From: Vicinamibacterales bacterium
GTDB lineage: Bacteria; Acidobacteriota; Vicinamibacteria; Vicinamibacterales; 2-12-FULL-66-21
DNA length: 64,000 nt
NCBI GenBank assembly: GCA_035699745.1
Contig: DASSPH010000028.1
Span: 1 to 64,000 of the forward strand
Direction of reading: 5' to 3'
The notes below the pieces were generated by a model, which was given only the letters and a program-made list of their open reading frames with translations, searched no databases and had not been told where the DNA came from. The translations under genes and the position numbers were made by a program. Shown in pieces: positions 8,758 to 17,068 of this stretch. How positions within the stretch are numbered: position 1 is the first letter of the stretch; every line of letters begins with the position of its first letter.

Positions 8758-9446
8758 GAATCGACGTCGTCACCATCTTTCCGAAGATGGTGGAAGGCCC
8801 GCTCGCGGAGGGGATCGTTGCGCGGGCCGTCGCCCGCGGGATGATCGACGTCCGGGTGCACGACTTGCGCGACTTCACGACGGACCGGCATCGCGTCGTC
8901 GACGACATGCCGTTCGGCGGCGGGCCGGGGATGGTGCTGAAGCCGGAGCCGCTGTTTGCCGCCGTCGAGGCGATCGCCGCGGAGCGGGGAACGCCGTCGA
9001 GCGTGATCCTGACCTCGCCGGACGGCGAGCGGCTGACGCACGGCGTCGCGAAACGATTGAGCGCGCTGGATCACCTGGTGATCCTGTGCGGCCGGTACGA
9101 GGGGGTGGACGAACGGGTCCGCGAGCACCTCGCGACCGAGACGATTTCGATCGGCGATTACGTGCTGTCGGGAGGCGAGCTTCCGGCGCTGGTGATCGTC
9201 GACGCGGTGGCGCGGCTGGTGCCGGGGGTGGTGGGCGACGAGGCGTCGGTCAGCGGCGATACGTTCGCGCGCGACGGGCTGCTCGACTTTCCGCAGTACA
9301 CGCGCCCCGCGGACTTCCGCGGACTGAAGGTGCCGCCGGTGCTGCTGTCGGGCCATCACGCTGAAATCGAGCGCTGGCGGCGCGAACAGGCCCTGGAACG
9401 GACGCGCCGGCATCGACCGGATTTGTTGGACACGACGAAGGAATAG
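8754..9446 (+). CDS. trmD: tRNA (guanine-N1)-methyltransferase TrmD
   Basis: SAM-dependent enzyme that methylates G37 of tRNAs with a G at position 36, preventing +1 frameshifting. The 230 aa protein shows the family motifs [20 protein letters not shown] and, in the trefoil knot, [12 protein letters not shown] and [19 protein letters not shown] start at 8754 overlaps the rimM stop. Placement between rimM and rplS is the classical bacterial order. Confidence 0.97.
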   Translation: MRIDVVTIFPKMVEGPLAEGIVARAVARGMIDVRVHDLRDFTTDRHRVVDDMPFGGGPGMVLKPEPLFAAVEAIAAERGTPSSVILTSPDGERLTHGVAKRLSALDHLVILCGRYEGVDERVREHLATETISIGDYVLSGGELPALVIVDAVARLVPGVVGDEASVSGDTFARDGLLDFPQYTRPADFRGLKVPPVLLSGHHAEIERWRREQALERTRRHRPDLLDTTKE

Positions 9447-9456
9447 GAGCGAGATC

Positions 9457-9810
9457 ATGAATGCCGTTGAGACCGTCGAACGCGGGCAGCTTGCACAGCG
9501 TCCGGCGATCAAGCCCGGAGACACCGTGAAAGTCCACGTCAAGGTGCGCGAGGGGGACAAGGAGCGCATCCAGGTGTTCGAAGGCATGGTGATCGGCATG
9601 CACCGCGGCGGCGCGCGCGCGACGTTCACGGTGCGCAAGGTGTCGTTCGGCCAGGGCGTCGAGCGCATCTTCCCGCTGCACTCGCCCGTCATCGACAAGA
9701 TCGAAGTGCTCCGCACCGCCAAGGTCCGCCGCGCCAAGCTGTACTTCCTGCGCGACCTGAAGGGCAAGGCGGCGCGCATGAAAGAGACCGGCAAGAAACA
9801 AGCGGTGTAG
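9457..9810 (+). CDS. rplS: 50S ribosomal protein L19
   Basis: Large-subunit protein at the 30S-50S interface. The 117 aa product has [21 protein letters not shown] cut into the expected SH3-like fold, then [12 protein letters not shown] and [27 protein letters not shown] before the ATG is a reasonable ribosome binding site. The stop codon is followed at the next base by an ATTTGGAA word array. Confidence 0.97.
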   Translation: MNAVETVERGQLAQRPAIKPGDTVKVHVKVREGDKERIQVFEGMVIGMHRGGARATFTVRKVSFGQGVERIFPLHSPVIDKIEVLRTAKVRRAKLYFLRDLKGKAARMKETGKKQAV

Positions 9811-9909
9811 ATTTGGAAATTTGGGAATTTGGGAATTTGGAAATTTACTAATCGGGAAATTTGGTAATTTGGTCCAGATTTCCAAATTTCCAAATTTCCA
9901 AATTCCCAC
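9811..9909. repeat. Palindromic octamer array ATTTGGAA / AAATTTCC
   Basis: The entire 99-base gap between the rplS stop and the rnhB start is one AT-rich array. Eight left-arm units of ATTTGGAA type (9811-9874) are followed by AGATTTCC, AAATTTCC, AAATTTCC and AAATTCCC, the reverse complement of the left words. The arms can form a long hairpin. The same family occurs at 51856-51941. Its low GC contrasts with the GC-rich flanks. Confidence 0.93.
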
Positions 9910-10536
9910 ATGAAAGTGCGCGCCTTCCGGACCCTCGAGAACGCGCTCCGGCGCATGGGGTTCGTGTACGTCGCGGGCGCGGACGAGGTCGGCCGGGGCT
10001 GCCTGGCCGGGCCGGTCGTCGCCGCCGCCGTCGTCCTCAATCCCGATCGCTACATTCCCCGCATCTGCGACTCGAAGACCGTGACCGCGCTCGAACGCGA
10101 GCGGCTGTACCGGAGGATCACGCGCGAGGCGATCTGCTGGGCGGTGGTCGGCGTCGAGCCCGACGAGATCGATCGCATCAACATCCACCAGGCGGGACTG
10201 CGGGCGATGCAGCGCGCGGTGCTGCAGCTTGCGCCCTGCCCGGACATCGTCCTGGTGGACGGCGGCAAGGCGTTCCGCATCCCCGAACTGCCGATGGCGC
10301 AGCGGTGCGTGGTCCACGGCGACGCCCGCTGCACCGCCATCGCCGCCGCCTCGATCGTCGCCAAGGTGACGCGCGACCGCGCGATGCTCGAGCTGCACGG
10401 CCGCGATCCGCGCTACGGATTCGACAAGCACAAGGGGTACGCCACCCGGGACCACCTCGACGCGGTGTCGCGCTTCGGCTATTCGGACGCCCACCGGCGA
10501 TCGTTCCGGCCGCCGACCCTGTTTGATAGGATCTGA
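9910..10536 (+). CDS. rnhB: Ribonuclease HII
   Basis: Cleaves the RNA strand of RNA-DNA hybrids and starts ribonucleotide excision. The 208 aa protein has the catalytic start AGADEVGRGCLAGPVV (Asp25, Glu26), a later LVDGGKAFRIP and the AIAAASIVAKVTRDR segment, all typical of RNase HII. The ATG at 9910 directly abuts the AT-rich array (CCCACATG), so no Shine-Dalgarno sequence is present. Presence next to rplS is common in bacteria. Confidence 0.96.
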   Translation: MKVRAFRTLENALRRMGFVYVAGADEVGRGCLAGPVVAAAVVLNPDRYIPRICDSKTVTALERERLYRRITREAICWAVVGVEPDEIDRINIHQAGLRAMQRAVLQLAPCPDIVLVDGGKAFRIPELPMAQRCVVHGDARCTAIAAASIVAKVTRDRAMLELHGRDPRYGFDKHKGYATRDHLDAVSRFGYSDAHRRSFRPPTLFDRI

Positions 10537-10542
10537 GCTCCC

Positions 10543-12459
10543 TTGGCCAGCGACCGCGCCGAATCCGTCAAGAAAGCCGAGAAGCTGCTTCGGCAGGGCA
10601 AGCTCGATCTCGCCATCGCCGAGTACGTGCGGATGGTCGACGAGCAGCCGCGCGACTGGAACCTGCGCAACACGCTCGGCGATCTCTACGTCCGCGCCAG
10701 TCAGCTCGACAAGGCGGTCGCGCAGTACCTGCAGATCGCCGATCACCTTTTCAACGAGGGCTTCTTCTCCAAGGCGGCGGCGCTCTACAAGAAGATCCTG
10801 AAGATCAAGCCGGACGAGGAATCGGTGCTGCTGCACCTCGCCGAGATCTCGGCGAAGCAGGGGCTGCTGGCCGACGCCAAGGGCTACTTCGTCACCGTCG
10901 CCGGCAGGCGCAAGGCGCGCGGCGATCGCGCCGGCGCCGACGAAATCACCGTCCGCCTCGGGTCGCTGGATCCCGCCGACTTCGACGCCCGCGCCCTGGC
11001 GGCCAGCACCCTCGAGCAGAACGGGGACCTGCCGGGCGCCGCGGCGCTGTATCGCGCGATGCACGCCGACCTCGTGGAGAAGAACCGCCGTGACGAGGCG
11101 ACGCAGGCGCTCCGCGAAGCGGTGCGGCTGAATCCGGACGATGTCGCCGGGCGTGCCGAGCTGGTCCGCGCCGCGATCGCGGCGAACGACCGCGAGGCCG
11201 CCGCGCGCTATCTGGATCGCCGGATCGCCGCCGACGACCCATCGCTGCTGCTGCCGCTGCTCGAGAGCGAACTGCGCGCGGGCAGGCTCGACGAGGGGCG
11301 CGAGATCCTGCAGCGGCTGCTGCAGATCGATCGCGCGGGGAGCGGACGGATCGTCGAAACGGCGTGGAACCTCGGTCCGGTGTCGCCGGACGCGTCGTAC
11401 GTCTGCGTCGACGCCGTGGTGGAGGCGGAGATCGCGGCCGGCAACTTCATGGATGCCGCGGCGATCCTCCAGGAATTCGTCACGCGCGTACCCGGCCAGA
11501 TCGCGGCGCTGTTGAAGCTGGTCGAGATCGCCGTCGACGGCGGCCTCGAAGCGATCATGTACGAGGCGCAGGCCCACCTCGCGGACGCCTATCTCGAGCG
11601 CGGGCAGGGTTCCGAGGCGCGCGTAATCGCCGAGGACCTGGTGGCGCGCGAACCGTGGGAGGGGGCGCATATCGATCGCTTCCGCCGCGCGCTCGTCCTG
11701 CTGCAGGTCGCGGATCCCGACACGGTGATCGCGGATCGCCTGAGCGGCCAGGGACCGTTCATCGCCACCGACCCATTCATGGCCTCGGAGTCGTTCACGG
11801 ACGACCTGCCGCTGCCGCCGATTGCCGCCCCCGCGCCGACGACGCCGGCGGCGGAGCCGGCTGCCGCAGAGGTCCCCGAACCGGATACGTCCGTGCCGCC
11901 GCCCGACCCCGAACCCGAGGCGCCGGCGGCCGCCCGTCCCTCGCCGCCCGACGTCGATCTCACCGACATGCTCTCGGAGCTTGGCACCCAGCGGGCCGCG
12001 GCGCCGCCGCTCCCGTCATCGCAGAATCTCGAGGCCGTGTTCAAGGACATCCGCAGCGCGGTGGCGAAGCAGGCGGTCTCCAGCGACGCCGCGGAGTACC
12101 TGAGCCTCGGCAAGGCATACGTCGAAATGGGGATGGCCAAGGAGGCGATCAGCGCGCTGCGGGCGGCGGCGCGGGCGCCGATGCTGCGGTTCGAGGCGGC
12201 CTCGACGCTCGGGCGCGTGTATCTGAAGCAGGGGGACGTGCCGCACGCGATCGAATGGCTCGAGCGCGCCGCCGAGGCGCCGGCGCCGGACCCCTCGGAA
12301 GCCTGCGAGCTGCTCTACGAGCTGGGCTCGATCCTCGAAGACGCGGGCGAGACCTCGCGCGCGCTGGCGGTGTTCCTCGAACTGCAGGCTGACGCCCCCG
12401 GCTTTCGGGACGTGGCGGCGCGCGCCGAGCGGCTGGCCCGCGTGCAGGCCGGGAGCTGA
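10543..12459 (+). CDS. Large tetratricopeptide-repeat protein
   Basis: Protein of 638 aa built from helical TPR-like repeats, with no signal peptide or membrane segment. N-terminal repeats (about 8-110, VKKAEKLLRQGKLDLAIAEY) are followed by further helical repeats to about 400, a Pro/Ala/Glu-rich linker (about 420-480), and C-terminal repeats (about 500-635). Such proteins usually scaffold protein complexes; the partner is unknown. The start is a TTG at 10543, six bases after the rnhB stop, without a clear Shine-Dalgarno sequence. The next gene begins within about 24 bases, so it belongs to the operon. Confidence 0.8.
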   Translation: MASDRAESVKKAEKLLRQGKLDLAIAEYVRMVDEQPRDWNLRNTLGDLYVRASQLDKAVAQYLQIADHLFNEGFFSKAAALYKKILKIKPDEESVLLHLAEISAKQGLLADAKGYFVTVAGRRKARGDRAGADEITVRLGSLDPADFDARALAASTLEQNGDLPGAAALYRAMHADLVEKNRRDEATQALREAVRLNPDDVAGRAELVRAAIAANDREAAARYLDRRIAADDPSLLLPLLESELRAGRLDEGREILQRLLQIDRAGSGRIVETAWNLGPVSPDASYVCVDAVVEAEIAAGNFMDAAAILQEFVTRVPGQIAALLKLVEIAVDGGLEAIMYEAQAHLADAYLERGQGSEARVIAEDLVAREPWEGAHIDRFRRALVLLQVADPDTVIADRLSGQGPFIATDPFMASESFTDDLPLPPIAAPAPTTPAAEPAAAEVPEPDTSVPPPDPEPEAPAAARPSPPDVDLTDMLSELGTQRAAAPPLPSSQNLEAVFKDIRSAVAKQAVSSDAAEYLSLGKAYVEMGMAKEAISALRAAARAPMLRFEAASTLGRVYLKQGDVPHAIEWLERAAEAPAPDPSEACELLYELGSILEDAGETSRALAVFLELQADAPGFRDVAARAERLARVQAGS

Positions 12460-12482
12460 TCATCCGCACTCTCAGCCGGCTG

Positions 12483-12725
12483 TTGTTCGCCGCATACTTC
12501 CTCGAGGCGGGATTCATCCTCACCGTGGCGCCCTGGTCGGCGGTGTGGGAGCGCAACCGCTTCGTCGAGCAGCGCCCGCGCCTCGAACAGCTGCTGCAGA
12601 GTCCGTACGCCCGCGGCGGCGTCACCGGCGTCGGCGTCATCACCGCACTCGCCGGGCTCGCCGAGATTGGGTCGATCTTCGCCTCGCGCGCCCGGCGCGG
12701 CGGCGACACCACTCCGCCGGCGTGA
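12483..12725 (+). CDS. Small membrane protein, function unknown
   Basis: Eighty residues from the TTG at 12483. There is an N-terminal hydrophobic stretch (AAYFLEAGFILTVAPW), a charged middle (WERNRFVEQRPRLEQLL) and a second apolar Gly-rich segment (GVTGVGVITALAGLAEIGSI), suggesting two membrane passes. The frame continues open and plausible back to the preceding stop (IIRTLSRLL before the TTG), so the real start may lie upstream at a non-standard codon near 12459. Its stop overlaps the thiE GTG. I do not recognise the family. Confidence 0.6.
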   Translation: MFAAYFLEAGFILTVAPWSAVWERNRFVEQRPRLEQLLQSPYARGGVTGVGVITALAGLAEIGSIFASRARRGGDTTPPA

Positions 12726-13291
12726 GCCTGCTCTCGCATTTCGTCACCGACCGCCGGCGCTTCGGACTGAGCGTCGACGCGCTGATCGAGCGCGCCGCCC
12801 GCGCCGCGCGGGACGGGGTCGCCGTGATCCAAGTGCGCGAGCGGGATCTGGCGGATCGCGAGCTTGCCGCGCTCGTGCGCCGGGTCGTCGGCGCGGTCGG
12901 TCCGGCCACGCTGGTCCTCGTCAACGATCGACCCGACGTCGCGCTCGCCGCCGGCGCGCACGGCGTCCACCTGCGCGCCGACTCGATGCCGGGACGGCGC
13001 GTTCGCGCGATGACGCCGCCCGGGTTCGTCGTCGGCCGATCGGTGCACGACCTCGCCGAAGCGGCTGCCGCGGAGGCGGAAGGCGGGTACGACTACCTGC
13101 TGTTCGGGACCGTCTTCGCGTCGGCGGGGAAGCCTCCCGGGCACCGGATCGCCGGGCTGGAGGCGCTGCGCGAGGTCTGCCGCCGGTCGTCCGTCCCCGT
13201 CATCGCGATCGGCGGGATCGACCGGTCGCGCATCGCGCTGGTCGAGCAGGCCGGAGCCGCCGGCTTTGCCGCAGTCGGCATGTTCATGTAG
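12722..13291 (+). CDS. thiE: Thiamine phosphate synthase (ThiE/TenI family)
   Basis: TIM-barrel enzyme expected to join the thiamine pyrimidine and thiazole phosphates. The 189 aa protein contains VIQVRERDL, LVLVNDRPDVAL, AHGVHLRADSMP, FGTVFASAGKPPGHR and VPVIAIGGID, in the ThiE order. Start at GTG 12722 overlaps the upstream stop as GTGA. No other thiamine gene is nearby, and TenI-like members without synthase activity exist, so the exact activity is likely but not certain. Confidence 0.82.
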   Translation: MSLLSHFVTDRRRFGLSVDALIERAARAARDGVAVIQVRERDLADRELAALVRRVVGAVGPATLVLVNDRPDVALAAGAHGVHLRADSMPGRRVRAMTPPGFVVGRSVHDLAEAAAAEAEGGYDYLLFGTVFASAGKPPGHRIAGLEALREVCRRSSVPVIAIGGIDRSRIALVEQAGAAGFAAVGMFM

Positions 13292-13300
13292 AGAGAGGCC

Positions 13301-14080
13301 ATGGATCCCGGTTACCGATCACCGTTGCTCGATTTCTTCCGCCGCGGCGAGGTTGCGCATGACGTGCGGCTGCTGGCGGCGCAAGGCGCGCTGGCGCCTC
13401 GCGCCCAGGAACAGCTCGCGCTCCTGGTGCTGCTCGCCGACGACGCCGACCCGGAGGTGGCCAGGGCGACGGCGCGGACGCTCGACCTGCTGCCGGCCGA
13501 TGCCGTGCGCCAGTTTCTCTGCCGCGCCGACGCGACGCCGGAAATGCGTCAGTTCTTCGCCGCGCGCGGGATCGAGGTCGCGCCGGAGGAGATCACGTCG
13601 GCGCCCGTCGAAGCGGACGGCGCGCTGCTCGAGGCCCCGACCGATCTGCCGCAGGTCGCCGAGAACGCGGCCGATCCCGAACGGAAGGACATCAGCTCGC
13701 TGACGGTGCTCGAGCGGATGAAGCTGGCGATGAAGGGCACGCGCGAGCAGCGCGCGGTGCTGGTGCGCGACTCGAACAAGCTCGTCGCCGCGGCGGTGCT
13801 GAGCAGCCCCAAGGTCAACGAGGCGGAGATCGAGACCTTCACCAAGATGGGGAACGTCTCGGAGGACGTGCTGCGGATCATCGGGCAGAACCGCTCCTGG
13901 ACCAAGAACTACGCCGTCATCCTCGGGCTGTGCCGTCATCCGAAGACGCCGCCGGCCATCGCCATGTCGTTCGTGCAGCGGCTGAACGAGAGGGACCTCA
14001 AGGCGCTGACCACCGATCGCAACGCCAAGGAAGGGTTGCGGCTGCTCGCGAAGAAGATGCTGACCAAGGGCAAGATCTAG
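13301..14080 (+). CDS. Helical-repeat (HEAT-like) protein, function unknown
   Basis: Protein of 259 aa, without signal peptide. The N-terminal part (about 20-95) is rich in short helices with HEAT-like spacing (LLVLLADDADPEVARATART). The C-terminal half (about 130-259) has a second helical block with SSPKVNEAEIETFTKMGNVS and ends in a Lys-rich tail. GAGAGAGG before the ATG is a usable ribosome binding site. It follows thiE by nine bases. Its TAG stop overlaps the stop of the convergent small gene in a shared CTAG. Confidence 0.65.
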   Translation: MDPGYRSPLLDFFRRGEVAHDVRLLAAQGALAPRAQEQLALLVLLADDADPEVARATARTLDLLPADAVRQFLCRADATPEMRQFFAARGIEVAPEEITSAPVEADGALLEAPTDLPQVAENAADPERKDISSLTVLERMKLAMKGTREQRAVLVRDSNKLVAAAVLSSPKVNEAEIETFTKMGNVSEDVLRIIGQNRSWTKNYAVILGLCRHPKTPPAIAMSFVQRLNERDLKALTTDRNAKEGLRLLAKKMLTKGKI

Positions 14081-14265
14081 CGGCGCTTCTTCCATTCCTT
14101 GCGCAGCTCGTTGAGCCCTTCCATGTAGACCGCGGCCTTGCTCCGCGCCTCGTCGTCCTTCAGCGTCTTGAGGATGTCGATGGCGCGCTCGAGGTCGCGC
14201 TGGATCGTCTGCGGGGTGGCCGCGAAATACATCCTGCGGATGGCGTCAATCGGATCGCCGCTCAT
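14077..14265 (-). CDS. Small conserved-looking helical protein, function unknown
   Basis: Sixty-two residues starting MSGDPIDAIRRMYFAATPQT, predicted mostly alpha-helical and very basic at the C terminus (EWKKRR). Its ATG overlaps the polX stop as ATGA, so it is translated right after polX and may serve it. A longer ORF in this frame running up to 15282 is only a shadow of polX. I do not recognise the family. Confidence 0.6.
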   Translation of the reverse strand: MSGDPIDAIRRMYFAATPQTIQRDLERAIDILKTLKDDEARSKAAVYMEGLNELRKEWKKRR

Positions 14266-16010
14266 CGCCCTCGCCTCAGGCTGCCTCGCAGGTCGTCGGC
14301 CGGCCGCGTGTTCAGCACGTCCGCCGGCGTGATCCAGGCGCGCCGCGCCACGGTCACCGCCCAGCGCAGGCCGCCGAGCGCCGTCGTGCTGTGGGCGTCG
14401 GTGCTGACCACGAGCTTCACGCCGGCCTCCCGCGCCTGCCGCGCGTGCACGTCGTCCAGGTCGAGCCGATCGATCTGCCCGTTGATCTCCATCGCCACGC
14501 CCGCCGCCGCCGCGGCCGCGATCACGCGGGTCATGTCGGCTTTGTGCGGCTCGCGCTTCAAGATAATCCGGCCGGTCGGGTGGCCGAGCACGTCCACCCA
14601 GGGGCAGGCAATCGCCCGCAGCAGGCGGTCGGTCATCGCGGCGCCGTCCTGATTGAAGCCCGAGTGGATCGAGGCGATGACGATGTCGAGCTGCGCCAGG
14701 CAGTCGTCGGCGAGATCCATGCTGCCGTCGGCGCGGATGTCGCACTCGATGCCGGCCAGCAGCGTGAAGCCGTCGAGGCGCGCGTTGACCTCGCGAATCG
14801 CGCGCGCGTGCTCGAGGGCGCGCCGCTCGTCGAGCCCGTTGGCCATGGCGAGCGACTGGCTGTGATCGGTGATGGCGAGGTAGCGGAGTCCCGCCGCCTG
14901 CGCGGCGCGCGCCATCGCCTCGATGGTGTCGCGCCCGTCGGTCGCCGTCGTATGCGCGTGGAGGTCTCCCTGCAGGTCTTCGAGCTGCAGCAGGCGGGGA
15001 AGGCTGCCGTTCGCGGCCGCCTCGATCTCGCCGCGGTTCTCGCGCAGCTCCGGCGGCACCCAGGCGAGGCCGAGGGCGGCGTAGATCCCGGCCTCGTCCT
15101 CTCCCGCGATCCTGGCGTTGTCCTCGACGCGATACAGCCCGTACTCGTTCAGTTTGTATCCGCGCTGGATTGCGCGATCGCGGAGCGCGATGTTGTGCGC
15201 TTTCGATCCGGTGAAGTATTGCAGCGCGGCGCCGAGGCTGTCGTCCGGGACCAGCCGCAGGTCCGCCTGGAAGCCGCCCCACAACCGGACGCTCGACTTC
15301 GTGTCGCCGTGGGCCAGCACGCGCTCGACCTGCCGGTACTCGGTGAAGGCGTCCATCAGCGGCGGGGTCGCGCCGTCCGCCGCCGTCTCGATGGCCGAGC
15401 GGGGCACCGCGGCCAGGATGTCGATGTCGCCGCAGGTCTCGCAGCCGCGGCGCAGGCTGCCGACGGGGACGATCGCCGCGTCCGGCGTGTGCGCGCGGAG
15501 CGCCGACACCAGGGCGGCGGCGGTGTCGTGCGCTTCGACCATCAGCCGGCGGCCCGAGAACCGGCGCCGCTCTTCGAGCGCCTCGAGGATGAGCGCTTCT
15601 TTCTTCGCGCCCATTCCCTTCAAGCCGCGGATCCGGCCGTCCCGCGCCGCGCGCTCGAGGTCCTCGAGCGTGCGCACGCCGAGATCGCCGTAGAGCCGCG
15701 CCACGGTCTTGGGCCCCACGCCCTGCAGGTGCAGCAGGTCCAGCACGGTCGGCGGGAATTCCTGCAGCAGCTCCTGGTGGTATCTGATCGCGCCGGTGTC
15801 GACGAGCTCGCCGATCTTCGCGGCCAGGTCCCTGCCGACGCCCGGCAGTGCCAGCCGCTCGGCCGCGGTCATGCCGGCGACCCGCCCCGGCTCGTGCACG
15901 ATCGTGTCCGCGGCGTTGCGGTACGCGCGGATCTTGAACGGGTTCTCCCCTTTGATCTCGAGCAGGTCGCCGATCTCCGTCAGCACGCGGGCGATGGCGA
16001 GATTGTCCAT
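14262..16010 (-). CDS. polX: DNA polymerase/3'-5' exonuclease PolX
   Basis: Family X DNA polymerase fused to a PHP hydrolase, 582 aa, a gap-filling repair enzyme. N-terminal helix-hairpin-helix parts (LALPGVGRDLAAKI, LQGVGPKTVARLY, LKGMGAKKEALI, residues about 50-145) bind DNA. The palm carries GSLRRGCETCGDIDIL with the catalytic pair Asp195 and Asp197, and QADLRLV supplies the third aspartate. The C-terminal PHP domain (about 340-575) retains DLHAHTTATDGR, AITDHSQS, GIECDI, ASIHSG, GHPTGR and STDAHST metal ligands. All catalytic elements look intact, in contrast to the paralogue at 27041-28456. Confidence 0.95.
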   Translation of the reverse strand: MDNLAIARVLTEIGDLLEIKGENPFKIRAYRNAADTIVHEPGRVAGMTAAERLALPGVGRDLAAKIGELVDTGAIRYHQELLQEFPPTVLDLLHLQGVGPKTVARLYGDLGVRTLEDLERAARDGRIRGLKGMGAKKEALILEALEERRRFSGRRLMVEAHDTAAALVSALRAHTPDAAIVPVGSLRRGCETCGDIDILAAVPRSAIETAADGATPPLMDAFTEYRQVERVLAHGDTKSSVRLWGGFQADLRLVPDDSLGAALQYFTGSKAHNIALRDRAIQRGYKLNEYGLYRVEDNARIAGEDEAGIYAALGLAWVPPELRENRGEIEAAANGSLPRLLQLEDLQGDLHAHTTATDGRDTIEAMARAAQAAGLRYLAITDHSQSLAMANGLDERRALEHARAIREVNARLDGFTLLAGIECDIRADGSMDLADDCLAQLDIVIASIHSGFNQDGAAMTDRLLRAIACPWVDVLGHPTGRIILKREPHKADMTRVIAAAAAAGVAMEINGQIDRLDLDDVHARQAREAGVKLVVSTDAHSTTALGGLRWAVTVARRAWITPADVLNTRPADDLRGSLRRGR

Positions 16011-16036
16011 GACTCAGTCCGCCCCGCCGCCCGCGA

Positions 16037-17044
16037 TCAGCGCTCTTCGAGCATCAGTCCGCGCGCTTCGATGGTGAAGTCGAGCAGGCGCGCGCCGGTG
16101 TCGTGCAGCGCCTTGCGGATCGCCGGCATCTTCTCGGGCTCGCCGAAGCAGAAGAGGCAGCCGCCGCCGCCGGCGCCGCAGACCTTGCCGCTCAGCGCGC
16201 CCGCCTGCCGCGCTGCCGCCAGCATGGCGTCGACTTCCGGCGTCGTCACGCCGGGGGCGAGCTGCTTGCGGTTGTCCCACTCGGCCGCGATCTGCCGCCC
16301 GACCTCGGTCCAGTCGCGCCGCTCCAGCGCCGTCCGCATCGCCGCCGCGATGTCCCGGATCCGCGCGAAGCTGCGGCGCACCTTGCTGTCGCCGTCGATG
16401 TGCCGCTTGGTGACGTCCCAGTTGTTGATGCCCGAGTTGCGCGAGGCGTTGGTATAGGCGAGCGCCAGCCGCGATTGCAGTTCCGCGGGCTGCACGTCGA
16501 TCGCCACGCGGCGGATGCCGCTGACGCCCAGCTCGACCGCCGAAATGCCGCCGTAGAACGCCGGCCGATAATCCTGCACGCCCGTCGGGACGTCGATCGC
16601 CTGCGCCTCGACGTTCATGGCGATCTGGAAGATCTCGTCGGGGGTGCGATGGCCGCCGCTCCAGACGTTCAGCGCGCCGCACACCGCGATGTTCAGCGCC
16701 GACGACCCGGCAATGCCGGCGCCGACGGGGGAGTCCGATCGCGTCGTCATCTCCAGCCCTTCGGCGCGGAAATGGTGCAGCAGTTTGCCGAGCAGCTTCA
16801 GGTCGTGGCTGTCGCGCAGCTGCGACCAGTGCTCCACCTCGACGCGCTGCTGCGAGTCTTCCGAGACGATGACGATGCGGCGATCGCTGCGGGACCGGAG
16901 ATCGCAGCTCGCCCGCAGGCTGATCGCGGCGTTGAGCGTCTGCGCCCCGTCGTGAAACAGGTACAGCGGCCAGATGTCGAGCGTGCCGCCGGCCAGATCG
17001 ATGCGCGTGGGTGCCGAAGCGTGGATGTGCACCGGCGAAATCAT
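16037..17044 (-). CDS. GHMP-family sugar kinase (HddA-like)
   Basis: Kinase of 335 aa with the three GHMP motifs: substrate-site APTRIDLAGGTLDIWPL at the N terminus, the phosphate loop SPVGAGIAGSSAL near residue 100, and CGAGGGGCLFCF near 290. The closest fit is the sugar 1-/7-phosphate kinase subgroup that includes heptose 7-phosphate kinase. I start it at ATG 17044 (MISPVHIH); an ORF extending to 17884 is a shadow of nagZ. It is divergent from nagZ with only 24 bases between starts. The substrate is unknown; a sugar from envelope metabolism is plausible from context. Confidence 0.82.
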   Translation of the reverse strand: MISPVHIHASAPTRIDLAGGTLDIWPLYLFHDGAQTLNAAISLRASCDLRSRSDRRIVIVSEDSQQRVEVEHWSQLRDSHDLKLLGKLLHHFRAEGLEMTTRSDSPVGAGIAGSSALNIAVCGALNVWSGGHRTPDEIFQIAMNVEAQAIDVPTGVQDYRPAFYGGISAVELGVSGIRRVAIDVQPAELQSRLALAYTNASRNSGINNWDVTKRHIDGDSKVRRSFARIRDIAAAMRTALERRDWTEVGRQIAAEWDNRKQLAPGVTTPEVDAMLAAARQAGALSGKVCGAGGGGCLFCFGEPEKMPAIRKALHDTGARLLDFTIEARGLMLEER

Positions 17045-17056
17045 ACATTGGTGCGA

Positions 17057-17062
17057 TATGAT
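17057..17062 (+). promoter_or_regulatory. -10 element for a leaderless nagZ transcript
   Basis: TATGAT lies exactly six bases before the nagZ GTG. This spacing places the transcription start at or next to the start codon, the arrangement of leaderless bacterial genes. No good -35 hexamer is visible. Confidence 0.5.
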
Positions 17063-17068
17063 CGCGGC

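Noticed and set aside
14391-16457. Plus-strand frame of 688 codons opposite polX
   Set aside because: Shadow of polX, whose minus-strand product has all catalytic motifs.
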